Positions 32,001 to 41,018 of a DNA stretch of 64,000 bases are shown here, piece by piece. The stretch is from Macrophomina tecta (taxonomy: Eukaryota; Ascomycota; Dothideomycetes; Botryosphaeriales; Botryosphaeriaceae): the NCBI GenBank assembly GCA_024180945.1, contig JAKSGN010000005.1:124001-188000 (forward strand), written 5' to 3'. Within the stretch, counting starts at the first letter, position 1. Every line of letters begins with the position of its first letter. Made by a program: the position numbers and the translations under genes. The notes below the pieces were generated by a model that was not told the DNA's origin, searched no databases, and was given only the letters and a program-made list of their open reading frames with translations.

Positions 32001-33997
32001 TGCCCTACCTAGAAGCATCAAATGCAGAACAGCTAGCCCACACGTTTCTCCGATACATCTTCGCGGATCACGGAATGCCGGAAGTATTGGTTTCGGACAG
32101 GGACAAGCTGATGAGATCTGAATTTTGGCAAACGCTTATGCGCCAGCTTGGAGCAAAGAACAAACTCTCTACAACGGCACACGCGCAAACCGACGGTCAG
32201 ACGGAACGGATGAACCGGACTCTCGAGCAGTATCTTCGCTGTTACATCAACTACCCACAGGATGACTGGGCCACATGGCTACCCATGGCACAATTCGCCT
32301 ATAACAGCGCCAAACAAGAGTCAACCAACGTATCCCCGTTCTTTGCCAACTATGGGTTTGAACCAGACGCGTACAGAGAAACCATCCCAAGCAGGAAACT
32401 AGCCCAGAAAGGCGTTCTCAAGGCCGAGCAGCTAAGAGGATTGCACAAAGCCATCAGTCTCGACCTCGAATACGTACGAATTATGATGTCCAAATACTAC
32501 AACAGACGGCACCAGGCGGCACCGAACCTAAAAGAGGGGGATAAAGTGTACCTCCTCACGAAAAACATCAAATCAAAGCGACCGAGCGACAAATTGGATT
32601 TCAAGAAAATCGGTCCATTCGAAATTGCAGAAAAACTCGGAGAAGTCACGTATCGACTCAAATTGCCTAACACACGGATGAACTCCACCTTTCACGTGGC
32701 AATGCTCGAGCCAGCACCAGAAAACGCCACCATTCCGGAAACTCAGGAAGAAATTATACCAGAAAACCCTGACGCCGAAGAAGACCAGTACCCAGTCGAG
32801 AAGATCCTAGACTGCAAGCGGTTCGGTCGTCAGCTCAAATATCTCGTCAAATGGGAAGGTTACGGGAATGAAGACAACCAGTGGGTGCCAAAGGACGACA
32901 TACACCCAGACCTTGTCACAGAGTTCCATCGTCAGAACCCTGACCTCCCGCGGAAACGAGGCCGTCCTCGAACGAGAACGACGGAAGACCCTCGAGAGCC
33001 GCAACATCCCACACCAGGGACGACGACAAACGGGCAGAATCCGCATGCCCAAGAGAACGCGGAGTCCGCGCACCAGCCACAGGCTCGCCGGCAGAATCGG
33101 CAGACTCAGCCTCCTGCGGCGCAGCAGGCCCCACCGACTCGTGACGTGGCCGTTTTGACGCGGACAGACCCTCAGAATCCTCAGGGTCAGGAGCGTATCC
33201 CTCGTCCTCGGCCAACGCAGCCATCAGCTCCTCCGCCTCCCGGCGATCATGCTCATCCAGCGCGTCAAAGCTATCGGACTCGGCAAGAAGAGCCTTGTAA
33301 CCACGCTCTTCCAATAACCGCTGATTCTTACGCAACCGCTCTAACCGAGCAGCCGCGGTCCCTAGCTCTTTCTGCTGTTGACTCAACGCCTCCTGCAAAC
33401 GATTTAATTCAGCTAAGGAAGCAACGAACTTCTCATGAGCCTCGGCCTCCTTGGCCTTCAACTTCTCCTGCTCTCGACGAAGGGATAAGGCTAAAAGCAA
33501 TTAGCAGGACCCGATCATCAAACAAGGGAAACCTACCTCCGGAGAGAGACATCTTCTTTGCGTCACACATCGCCGCACCCTTCGCAATACAGGCCCCGCA
33601 ACGATCACAGTTTGGAGCAACCTTGCAAACCGTGCCGTTCAACTCACAATCGAAGCAAGGACGCAATGACGGCAAGGGTACCGCCTCCACCAGAGCCGCT
33701 AAACGATGGCGCTCTTTAGTCGTATCCCGCTTCCGCTTGGACATGATGCACTTACAGAAAAGAAATACCCAGGCAGAAAAACACGGTGAAATAGGCAGCA
33801 CGGATGAATCTTCGGGCCGAAGATCCTTAAAGGGGGGGATAGTGTTACGGCGCAGCCTGCACGGGTTGATGAAGAGGGGAGCAACCCCACCAGAGGCGGG
33901 CAGAACCAAAGAAATGTGGGCCAAGGGTCACGTGACCCCGCGATCAGTCAGACCCACTCGCCAAGAAATTGAGCAGACCAACCCAACCGATCAGTAG
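28973..33997 (+). CDS. Chromovirus Pol (protease, reverse transcriptase, RNase H, integrase, chromodomain)
   Basis: Open in the -1 frame relative to gag. Domains by approximate nucleotide: aspartic protease LIDTGSSGNF (29135); reverse transcriptase YPLPRIDELQDKL to MAYLDDILIF (30350-30630, YLDD active site); RNase H TDASGFALGACLSQ (31050); integrase zinc finger HVAPAHGHQG ... CDLC (31690-31810) and DDE core ITLDFITKLP, VSDRDKLMRSEFW, TDGQTERMNRTLEQ (31900-32240); chromodomain YPVEKILDCKRFGRQLKYLV (32790-32930). The frame then stays open for another 350 codons through proline/arginine-rich sequence and into the 3' LTR; this tail is the reverse of the antisense gene and probably not a domain. 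Expressed as Gag-Pol by frameshift; the chromodomain should steer integration to marked chromatin. Confidence 0.95.
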   Translation, partial: LDGPTALGSTQGPQSRSLHMVSRTSNTGILTGPNLWRQFKTKGTLNGRPISILIDTGSSGNFIHNEFVEQCKILYRKKKEPYPLSGFDGKSSVYGEGWVKIETEEATLQIKNHQEQISLDVQRIPGHDIILGMPWIRTQKPIFDFSEGDEIVFREEIDDLLRKFGLRMENGLMNTLQRLLPTMNREVASVRPERGDCVGNSDSGVSQNQDCGAEGEASSVKCNPIAGISPTERNDTLESSEETQDSNDGVRPSDGSINGNLEEGLRQDQDCSVQNAASSVKCSASSGVSPTESSIPETQVQQRALARAQRERPKDEDCPTPIGGDDPARIKRGQHGSLEMRQQPQGTPPIPEMETVPEEYWDLVAVCQERGKGDLPKHQPWDHEIPLRPGTKPAYKPIYSLSKKEMEALREYIEKNLERGYIRPSTSSAGYPILFVPKKNGKLRLCVDYRQLNDITIKNRYPLPRIDELQDKLGNAKYFTKLDLRDGYHLVRIKEGEEWKTAFRTRLGLYEYTVMPFGLTNAPATFQNLVNDTLRDYLDIFCMAYLDDILIFSETLEEHKKHVRKVLETLQAKNLSIAPEKCEWHVQRTEFLGFIITPGHVGMDDSKLDSIREWPVPKTIKEVQSFLGFANFYRKFIWNYSKVTEPLTRLTQKEHGFQWGDDQQQAFDSLKRMFCEAPVLGIYDPDKPIEVETDASGFALGACLSQPDEEGRWHPIAFYSRKFTPAELNYDTHDKELLAIVSAFKHWRHYLEGADQQVIVHCDHQNLTRFTTTKELNRRQVRWSQELASYNFKITHRKGVDNAAADALSRRVDYMEGRIEPQPAVLQWTSDGSLTLARQSFPMLRIESNPWHQKIREAYAQDSFAQELLALEDDPRVARDREGTLLFKGLIYVPTRLREALVKDMHVAPAHGHQGTDRTTERITQNFYFPGLRKTVQRIVSQCDLCIRSKAATHAPYGHLQPLEVPERPWQWITLDFITKLPESRDPLTGVKFDSILVFVDRLTKYACFLPYLEASNAEQLAHTFLRYIFADHGMPEVLVSDRDKLMRSEFWQTLMRQLGAKNKLSTTAHAQTDGQTERMNRTLEQYLRCYINYPQDDWATWLPMAQFAYNSAKQESTNVSPFFANYGFEPDAYRETIPSRKLAQKGVLKAEQLRGLHKAISLDLEYVRIMMSKYYNRRHQAAPNLKEGDKVYLLTKNIKSKRPSDKLDFKKIGPFEIAEKLGEVTYRLKLPNTRMNSTFHVAMLEPAPENATIPETQEEIIPENPDAEEDQYPVEKILDCKRFGRQLKYLVKWEGYGNEDNQWVPKDDIHPDLVTEFHRQNPDLPRKRGRPRTRTTEDPREPQHPTPGTTTNGQNPHAQENAESAHQPQARRQNRQTQPPAAQQAPPTRDVAVLTRTDPQNPQGQERIPRPRPTQPSAPPPPGDHAHPARQSYRTRQEEPCNHALPITADSYATALTEQPRSLALSAVDSTPPANDLIQLRKQRTSHEPRPPWPSTSPALDEGIRLKAISRTRSSNKGNLPPERDIFFASHIAAPFAIQAPQRSQFGATLQTVPFNSQSKQGRNDGKGTASTRAAKRWRSLVVSRFRLDMMHLQKRNTQAEKHGEIGSTDESSGRRSLKGGIVLRRSLHGLMKRGATPPEAGRTKEMWAKGHVTPRSVRPTRQEIEQTNPTDQ
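29538..29860 (+). repeat. Imperfect internal duplication in pol between protease and reverse transcriptase
   Basis: Two copies of roughly 180 bases share CAGGACTGC and CCTCCTCGGTAAAATGCA blocks in the same frame (peptides ASSVKCNPIAGISPTE and ASSVKCSASSGVSPTE). The copies have diverged in between. Confidence 0.6.
32916..33744 (-). CDS. Antisense accessory gene of the chromovirus: Zn2Cys6-like cluster plus coiled coil
   Basis: On the strand opposite to pol, exon 1 (33744-33537) and exon 2 (33490-32916) flank a 46-nt intron (GTAGGT ... GCTAAT ... TTTTAG) that closes in frame; 260 residues. The N-terminus is basic (MSKRKRDTTKERHR). Cysteines 30, 33, 40, 49, 52 and 60 follow C-x2-C-x6-C-x8-C-x2-C-x7-C, inside the Gal4-type Zn2Cys6 consensus, with an additional Cys46. 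Residues 72-140 form a strong heptad coiled coil (LKAKEAEAHEKFVASLAELN, LERLRKNQRLLEER), then an acidic stretch and a disordered tail. The loop between Cys33 and Cys40 lacks the usual basic residues, so DNA binding is uncertain. The gene lies between pol and the 3' LTR, whose complement would have to supply its promoter. Role unknown. Confidence 0.75.
33829..33842 (+). other. Polypurine tract
   Basis: AAAGGGGGGGATAG directly before the 3' LTR; primes plus-strand DNA synthesis. Confidence 0.85.
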
Positions 33998-34288
33998 GAG
34001 GGTCGCGATCAGTCACTGAGCGCAACACCTTCACTGAGCATACAGATTGTATACACTTTCTTACTTGTATATAAACCACACTCCTTAGATAGCCTTGACC
34101 TTCGTGGTCAACTTCAATAACAATTCAGCACATTGTTAGTAACACGGCCTTCGCACGCAGTGCTCAGTCTCATCACGTGCTCGACTTGCTCTCACCCTCT
34201 TCTTGTACCCACTCAAGGAAAACCCCCTCGACAGGTTTTCTCCCTCTTTGGTGTTTGGATCCTTAGAGGCAGAGGCCCGCTCGTTACA
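33843..34288 (+). repeat. Chromovirus 3' LTR (446 bp)
   Basis: Same sequence as the 5' LTR; followed by TAGAG, the second copy of the target duplication. Confidence 0.95.
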
Positions 34289-35392
34289 TAGAGCTTCTAG
34301 ATACGGCTACGGCCTAAGTAACGAATACGTTTAACCTCTAGATATCTATCTATAACGCCAACTATAAGAGATATATTAAGCAGAGGTAGGCTTTCGCTAA
34401 TATTACCTATATTATTTAGGGCTCTATTAAACCGGCTCTCCTTATATATATTAAGAACGAACTAGACCCTTATCTATATACCTTACTCCGAGCACTCCGT
34501 ACACGAATTACTCTATTAGTTCGTGCTATTAAGCTTGAGCTTGAGCAGCAATAGCGCTCGATTATTAAGAGAGGCTCGGGTAACTAAGATATTAAGAAGT
34601 AGCTCTAGTAGGTAGAGAAGGTCTATATAAAGGCACGCAACCGAAACCTACTAGATATAGCCGGCTAACGCGTAAGCCGTGACTTCGTCTTAGCAGTTAA
34701 GAAAACAGATATCCACTAGGTAACGGCTTAGATAGTTAAGTATAAAACGGAGGACTCTATTATACTAAGCCTCTATTAGATAGTTAAGAACTACCGTCGC
34801 TACTACCGAACCCGAAATTAGTAAACAACGTATATAGCCTTTATAGCTACTCTTCGAGGCCGTAAGGCACTACCTCGGTATCTATACGATAAGGTCTACT
34901 ACTAGGCAGACTGTCCGTACCTAAATAAGGCAGTAAGACCTAAGGGGTAGAAGCCGAATAACTAAATAATAACTAAGTGCGCAAAGATATTGGCAAATCC
35001 GAAGACTAGGTAGCTTATCGAGAGAGCACTTAAGAAAGCAATTTAATACTAAAACGTATAATAAACTAGCCTCGTTATTAACAATAAGGAGGATATTAGC
35101 TTTTAGCTTCTTCTAACCAACCAACTAAGTACCGAGTAGCCGGGTTATATAGCCATACCATCTAGAGTACTCACCACCACCACCACCAAGTGAACCCGGA
35201 CTGGGAGGTGCCCTAATTAAGTACTAAACCAACTACTAGACCAGCTAGCACGGCATTTGTTAATATTTTCTTTATACCGAGCGTAGCCAGTACTAGCTAG
35301 GCGTCTACTTATTTGCTTTACCTTCTTATACTAATATTAATACTATACTAAGTGTTACGAGTTACCCTTTTAGGCCAACTCGTAAAGGGGTG

Positions 35393-35547
35393 TGTTAGAA
35401 TAGCGGTTTTACGAGCGTTATAACTATACTAGTTAGCTTTACAAGTGTCTTAGTAGTATAGCTAGCGTTAGTAGCACGGATATAAGAGGGGTTGCCCTCT
35501 TATTCCTGTCTATCACCGAGAATCTCATTTTTCCACCAAGTTCAACA
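35393..35547 (+). repeat. Outer element right LTR (155 bp)
   Basis: Partner of 26145-26299. It ends TTCAACA directly before the GGTTG target duplication. Confidence 0.85.
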
Positions 35548-35552
35548 GGTTG

Positions 35553-35897
35553 AAGACAGAACTTCAATTAGAGAGCACAGCGGACCAGAAATCATTATCT
35601 TCTATTTGTAGGAGATTCTGCCAAGCTTTGCCTTTGGGCGACCTCTGGACGGGACAAACTGATGCACAGGTTAGGGTGGTACCGGAGAAAAGCCTGAGAT
35701 TCAAGATTTTGAATGCTGAGAAGACTATTAAAACCTGGCTGGAATACCAACTACAAGTTACCCCTATGCAACCTCTTCCAGTCGACGTAAAGTCCGGCCC
35801 GTACCATGCACTCTCCGACCCGGAGCGAGGACGAGGCCTGGGAACGAGCGCGAGAACGACCACCGTCGCACGAAAGAAGCCGCCTCGCTGCCCGTTC
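35553..35897. other. 3' flank of carboxylesterase
   Basis: Between the outer LTR and the esterase stop codon; nothing recognised. Confidence 0.4.
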
Positions 35898-37777
35898 TCA
35901 GATGACCAGCTCATCCGCCAGGCTGCGCAAGAAATCGCACCGCATCCTCCGGCCGCCCTCCCACACGTCCGCATCGACATCGCCCTGCGCCACGTCCGCG
36001 CCCTCGAACATCGTGAACGGGCCGGTGCCGATCCGGCGCCCGCCCGTCGCGTTGAGGTTGCGCATCAGCGGCTCGGCGGCCGTCTTCTGCGGCCAGTCGT
36101 CGGGCACGCCCTCGGCCACGAAGCCCGCGTACGCGTCCATGAACGCCCGGCTCACGCCCGCGTCGACGGGCCGCTCGCGCGCGGGGAAGTAGAACAGCGT
36201 GTCGAAGCCGTGCAGCGCCGGCGTGACCGAGAACTGGTACTGGAAGGCGGCGCGGTCGCTCGCGCGCATGTACGCGCCCGCGAGCCAGTAGGACGGGCAG
36301 GCGAAGGTGACTTCGGCGTAGAAGTTGTTCGCGACCTGCTGGTGGCCGGTCGAGACCTGGGACTGGTTGAGCGCGGTGGGCGAGAAGACGCCCGAGGTGG
36401 CGAACTTGGGAGCGACGTCGCTGTCGAGGACGTCGGCCGGGGTGGTGTAGACGGAGGTGATGGCGGTGATGTTGTCGGCAGTCAAGCGCGGGAAGTACGT
36501 GCGGAGATAGGCGGTGAAGGCGTCAAGGGTAGTGATGTTTTGCGGAGTGAATGCAAAGCCTTCGTTGGCGTTGTTCTGCGGCTGGAGCGTTAGCTCGAGC
36601 AGTGGTGAAGGCAGCCGCTGAGACTTACGCCGGTCAGGACGCGTTTTCCGTTGAGAGGACCGTCCAAAGTCTTGCTGAGCCTTTGCGGTATGAAGTCACC
36701 GTCAACTACGGGCTTGAACGAGAAAGTTCCGCTCAGGGATTTTGATGCTACTGCAGCTGTGGCGAAGGCGAGAGACTCGGTGCTGGCGGCCTGTAGACAC
36801 CGCAGCGAGTCCAAGCGAGAACATCCGGCAGATTTTGCAAAGGTCCAGTACTGCTCCAGTATCACCTGCTCATTGAAGTGGAAGGTCTGCGGGAGGAATG
36901 GACTGGCGGTGATGCTCTGAAGCAACGTTAGCGACAATCTGGAAAGAGTGTTCAGTGACTTACATTTTCGAAGAGCGTTGGGCCCAGACCGCCGCCATAC
37001 GCGGTCGCCAGTATCATGACGGCGCCTGCGCCAGCGGATTCGCCGGCTATAGTGACACGTCTTGGATCTCCTCCGAACATGCCGATATACATCTGCACCC
37101 ATTGAAGCGTGAGCTGGATGTCCTGGATCCCAGCGTTGAGTCCACCTGCGTCTTTGACCTCCTCAGATGAGAGGAATCCGTAGGGGCCCAGCCGGTACTG
37201 GACGATGACAGACACAAAGCCATTATTTCCTGCTTTCATGAGCGCAGAAGGGTCAAAAGCCGAAGCGCTGCCGGCATTATATCCGCCGCCATGGATCCAC
37301 ACGAACACCGGAAGCTCGGTTGCGTTGGAGGGTGCGAAAACGTTGAGAAACAAGCAGTCTTCGCTCATCTTCAGCATGTCTCTCCCCAAGCTCATGTTCC
37401 GTTGGGCCTGCATGCAGGCAGGAGGATCTGTCCATGCGTGTTGTATTGCCCCTCGATTGATGTCTGGCACTTCCGGTGCCTTGAATCTCAGGGATTTCAA
37501 AGGTGGTGTAGCGTAGTGGAGCCTTTATGGAGAGATTGAGATCAGCCGACAAGCAGTGTTTGTATTCAAGGAAGGGTAATCACCCTTTCCAGATGTTGAC
37601 ACTGGAGTTCGCGTCCGTAAAACCATTGTAGATAGCATATCCCAAATCCACCACCAACGGATCTCTTTGGTCAATTCTTGCGCTCGCTACTTCGTCGTAA
37701 GGATTCCTGTTGGGTATTTCCGCTTTGCAAAAACGTGTCAGAACAATTAATGCCACTGCAAGTGTCGTCCAATGCAT
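35898..37777 (-). CDS. Secreted type-B carboxylesterase/lipase
   Basis: Four exons (37777-37584, 37522-36964, 36916-36629, 36575-35898), introns of 61, 47 and 53 nt; 572 residues. Signal peptide MHWTTLAVALIVLTRFCKA. YATPPLKSLRFKAPE is the family opening; SEDCLFLNVFAP and FVWIHGGGYNAGSA give the oxyanion loop; TIAGESAGAGAV carries the nucleophile serine; TPALHGFDTLFYF carries the catalytic histidine. Members hydrolyse carboxylic esters outside the cell. The C-terminal exon is markedly more GC-rich than the others. It is the first gene to the right of the retroelement nest; its 3' end is 345 bases from the outer LTR and shows no damage. Confidence 0.92.
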
Positions 37778-37790
37778 TGTGAAGGTTCCA

Positions 37791-37822
<32 letters not shown>

Positions 37823-39289
37823 AGAAAAAGTGCTTCAGGTGGGAACTTCAAAATGCATCCAAAGCCGTTATATATTCAGGATGCGCTCCGGCAGGGTAAT
37901 CAACTCCTTTAAGTCCAACGAGGCATCAGACCAAAAAAAAAAAAAAAAAAAAAAACAAGCAGTTTCCAAGAGATTTGAATCTCCCAATTTGGCAATCAAC
38001 TAGCAATTTTGGCGGGCGAGGCATGCTGAGTATCGTAGATATTGGCCCACAGTAGCAACTGTGAATTAGTAGGGAGGGGCGAAAGTTGCGCGTTGCCTTC
38101 AGGGGCCTTCCGGGATTGTGCAACTGGTGGCTGCTCTAAAGCTCAATGGCGCTGCCCATTGCGCCCGTGGTATGTCTCTCGTCTGATCCGCGCAGGGCAT
38201 TGAACTGGGCATCCTAGCCCATCTTGAAACCATTACAAAGTGTAGGAAGAGATTCCATTGCCTGATGCGTGCAAGTTCTGGAAGAAGGCTCTGCGTTTCA
38301 GGAATCAAAATTAGATACTTAACCTCAGGCACGGCTCTCGGGATGCCGAAAGGCCAAACTCCTCCGGTAGCAAAATCTGGTCTGCGACCCTGCCTGGAGC
38401 AGCGATAATTCAAATAACGAAGGAAGGAGCTTGAACAAATGTTCACGACTTGACGTGAGGACCGCGCTTTTGAGACTACTCATCCAAGGGGGAGGAACGA
38501 AAGGCCTTGTGCCTGCTTGGCTCCTGCTTCCGAGGATCTAATCAACGGAAGAGCGCGTCCTTTCCGCCTTTTTGACAATCTTCTCATCTTTACGCAACGA
38601 CTTTGCCCACTCCCTCCTCGTCTCCTCGAAATACGTCTACAGCCCTTGCAGGAACGTCTCTTCAGTGACCGTGAGGTCCGGTTGGCTTTCGAACAAGGTG
38701 CCCTACGCGGAGTCTCGGTCTTTTGATAGAACGATATTGGCACAACAATAAGCGAAGCTACTCTACGCAAAACCTGTAGGCTTCAATGACCGTGCTGACG
38801 ATACCTTAGGAATTTTAAATGATCGGGGCGAGAGAGCAATATCCTCAGCCCTCTGAAAAGTCTCAATCACGTGCATCTAGCTTTCTCAGCGTAGTTTCAG
38901 AGGACAATAAAGGTGCCTCTCCACCCTTCCTCGCATCTGGGCCAATACTGGTGTCAGTCGTTCAGCATTCAACAAGGAGCAGCATTTTCTTAGGTCACTT
39001 TTTAGTGATCTAAATTTTGAGCTTTCTCTTCCAAAGTGCCCGAAGCAGATTATGTGCCGAGAGTTGTGTTCCCATCTTTGCACACGTAAGGTACCAATGA
39101 GTGAGTGGTAACCTTGGGGGAAAAAGCTGGCATAGGGAGCAAGTTCTGTAGCGTTGTGAGCCAGACATGGCTATTTTACAGTGAGGAAGTTAAAAGAAAA
39201 GCGAGGTATATTCACCATGGTGTCTAAGAGCGGCATTGCAGCTTGTTCTTCTATATTTTAAGCGTCATGGGTATATCTAATCTGTCTCC
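37778..39289. other. Gene-free region with two A-rich tracts
   Basis: Long A runs at 37788-37830 (A with scattered G) and 37933-37955. No ORF in this 1.5 kb carries a motif or splices into a gene. It holds the esterase promoter and the 3' region of the permease gene. Confidence 0.45.
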
Positions 39290-41018
39290 TTATGCGAGCC
39301 AGAACCAGATTTTCTGCCACACGTTCTTGGCCACGGGCGGCTCATCCATAGCAGCCAAATCCTCCATCTCGGACACACCTGTGACGACATCTACTTCCTC
39401 AATTCTGCGAGCAAAGGGCGTCCGGAACCAAATCTTGTGGCCAACATAGAGGGCAACGAAGATAGGCAGTGTGATGTAGGCGGCGAGGAAATCTTCCACG
39501 CTCCACTGACCGGGGAAGAAGACCTGGAATCCGTTGGTTAGGGTGAGGATTATCAGCAGTCCGAGGATGAACCAGGTAAAGTAGGGCTGCAGCGGGGTCT
39601 TAAAGGGCAGGCGGTCCATCATGCGGTGGTAGATCATTGCCTTGCGGAAGCGCAGGTACGTGATCATGATGACTATCCACGCGATCAGGCCCGAGATGGT
39701 GCAGATGTTCATGAACCAAGTAAAAACCTCAGCGGTGTTGTTGCCAACGGTCAGGTAGGATAACAGGCCGATGGACCAGGTGCCCAGGACTGCGGCGTAG
39801 GGCACGCCCTTCGGTGTGGTCTTGGTGAAAATCCGTGGGGCCTGTTTGTTCAGAGCGAGCGAGTAGAGGATGCGGGAGCCGGAGTAGAGGAAAGCATTTC
39901 CGGCGGACCAGGCGGACGTGAGGATGGCGGCATTGATGATGTGGTTCAAGGAGCCAATGCCGGCACGTTGGATGCCGATAACCCAGGGCGAGGCGCTGGC
40001 ATTGGAGTCGGGGCTCAGAAGCCGGTCGTCGTCAGAGGGGACGATGGCGCCAATCATGAGGGAGCCGAGACCGTAGAAGACGGCCAAGCGCCACACGAAG
40101 CGCCGGGCAGCCTTGGGGATGTTGCGGCGCGGGGCCACCGTCTCGCCTGCCGCCAACGCGATCAGCTCAGGCGAGGTGATAAAGGCGAAGCCCGCACGGA
40201 CGAAGGCGGTCCAGTAGGCCAGGAAACGGCCGGTGCTACCGTCCACCAGATACGGGGTGAAGGCTCCGGGGTTGTTCCAGTACGTGAAGCCAATGCGGCC
40301 TTCGCCGGGGGCGCCACCTAGGATAATGACCAGCGAGACGAGAATCAGGCCGATGATGGTGATGAGCTTGATGCTGGCAAACCAGAACTCGGCCTCACCA
40401 AAGACCTCGACGGCGATGATATTGAGGGCCAAAGTCACGACGAGGATGATGGTAATCCAAACAGCAGGGTGCACCGGCGTCTGCCAGTAGTCGAGCAGGA
40501 TGGCGCCGGCAGAGGCTTCTGCGCCCACCAGCATGGCATATGCGTACCAATAGTTCCACCCTGTCGCAAATGCAAGAGACGGCTCGACGAAGCGCTCGAC
40601 AAAGTACGGGATGGAAATGCCTTTGAGCGGCAGATAGGTGGACATCTCGCCCAGGTTGTTCATGATGTTCCACACGACCACCATCATCGAAAGGTAGCCC
40701 ATAAACAGGGGTGCCGGGCCGACGAGTGAGAGGATACTGCCCGATCCGACGAAGAGGCCAGTGCCAATGCTGAACTATGTCAGTTCGTAATCCACGTCGA
40801 GGACTGTTGAGCTTCAGAACTTACGCGCCACCCAGAGCGAGGAACTGAATATGGCGGCTCTTCAGGCCGCGGTGCAACTGGTCGTGCTCTGCAAGCAGAT
40901 TCGGGGTACCATCTTGCATGCGCGAGAAGTCCACATCGCGGGGAAACGTCTCGCCCGCCTTGGCCTCGACATCAGCGGCCTCCTGGTTGCCGTACGGGTG
41001 CTTGAGATCTTTCTCCAT
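39290..41018 (-). CDS. Amino-acid permease (YAT/APC family)
   Basis: Exon 1 (41018-40825) and exon 2 (40769-39290) around a 55-nt intron; 557 residues. The splice restores LALGGAIGTGLFVGSG, the glycine-rich first helix of fungal amino-acid permeases. About twelve membrane helices follow, with PYFVERFVEPSLAFATGWNY, AFVRAGFAFITSPELIALAAGE and ASAWSAGNAFLY-like family blocks (here TSAWSAGNAFLYSGSRILY). Works at the plasma membrane as a proton-coupled amino-acid importer; the exact substrate range cannot be read from sequence. Confidence 0.93.

Larger units (their letters stand above)
26556..34288 (+). mobile_element. Young chromovirus (Ty3/Gypsy LTR retrotransposon), apparently complete
   Basis: 7733 bp. 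Two 446-bp LTRs with TG...CA ends, 5-bp TAGAG duplications, gag and pol open throughout, a polypurine tract, and an extra antisense gene. It is inserted within the outer RIP-degraded element. Domain order protease, reverse transcriptase, RNase H, integrase, chromodomain defines a chromovirus. The two LTRs show no difference that I can find, and the coding frames have no stops, so insertion is recent and has not been through RIP. Confidence 0.95.
26145..35547 (+). mobile_element. Old RIP-degraded LTR element (outer), split by a younger insertion
   Basis: Two 155-bp LTRs (26145-26299 and 35393-35547) start TGTT and end AATA/AACA, and are flanked by a GGTTG target duplication (26140-26144 and 35548-35552). 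The body (26300-26555 plus 34294-35392, about 1.35 kb) is A/T-rich, crowded with TAG and TAA, with no open frame. A short stretch near 34900 reads like the remains of a zinc-knuckle gag. No reverse transcriptase or integrase remnant was seen, so the ancestor may have been a gag-only, non-autonomous element. Orientation is assigned by analogy and is uncertain. Confidence 0.8.

Noticed and set aside
37788..37955. A-rich tracts as traces of a processed retrocopy
   Set aside because: They are not preceded by any intronless copy of a recognisable gene and show no flanking duplication; treated as simple-sequence DNA.
38046..38220. Possible tRNA gene
   Set aside because: Some GC-rich paired segments are present, but no A-box/B-box pair and no foldable cloverleaf could be drawn.
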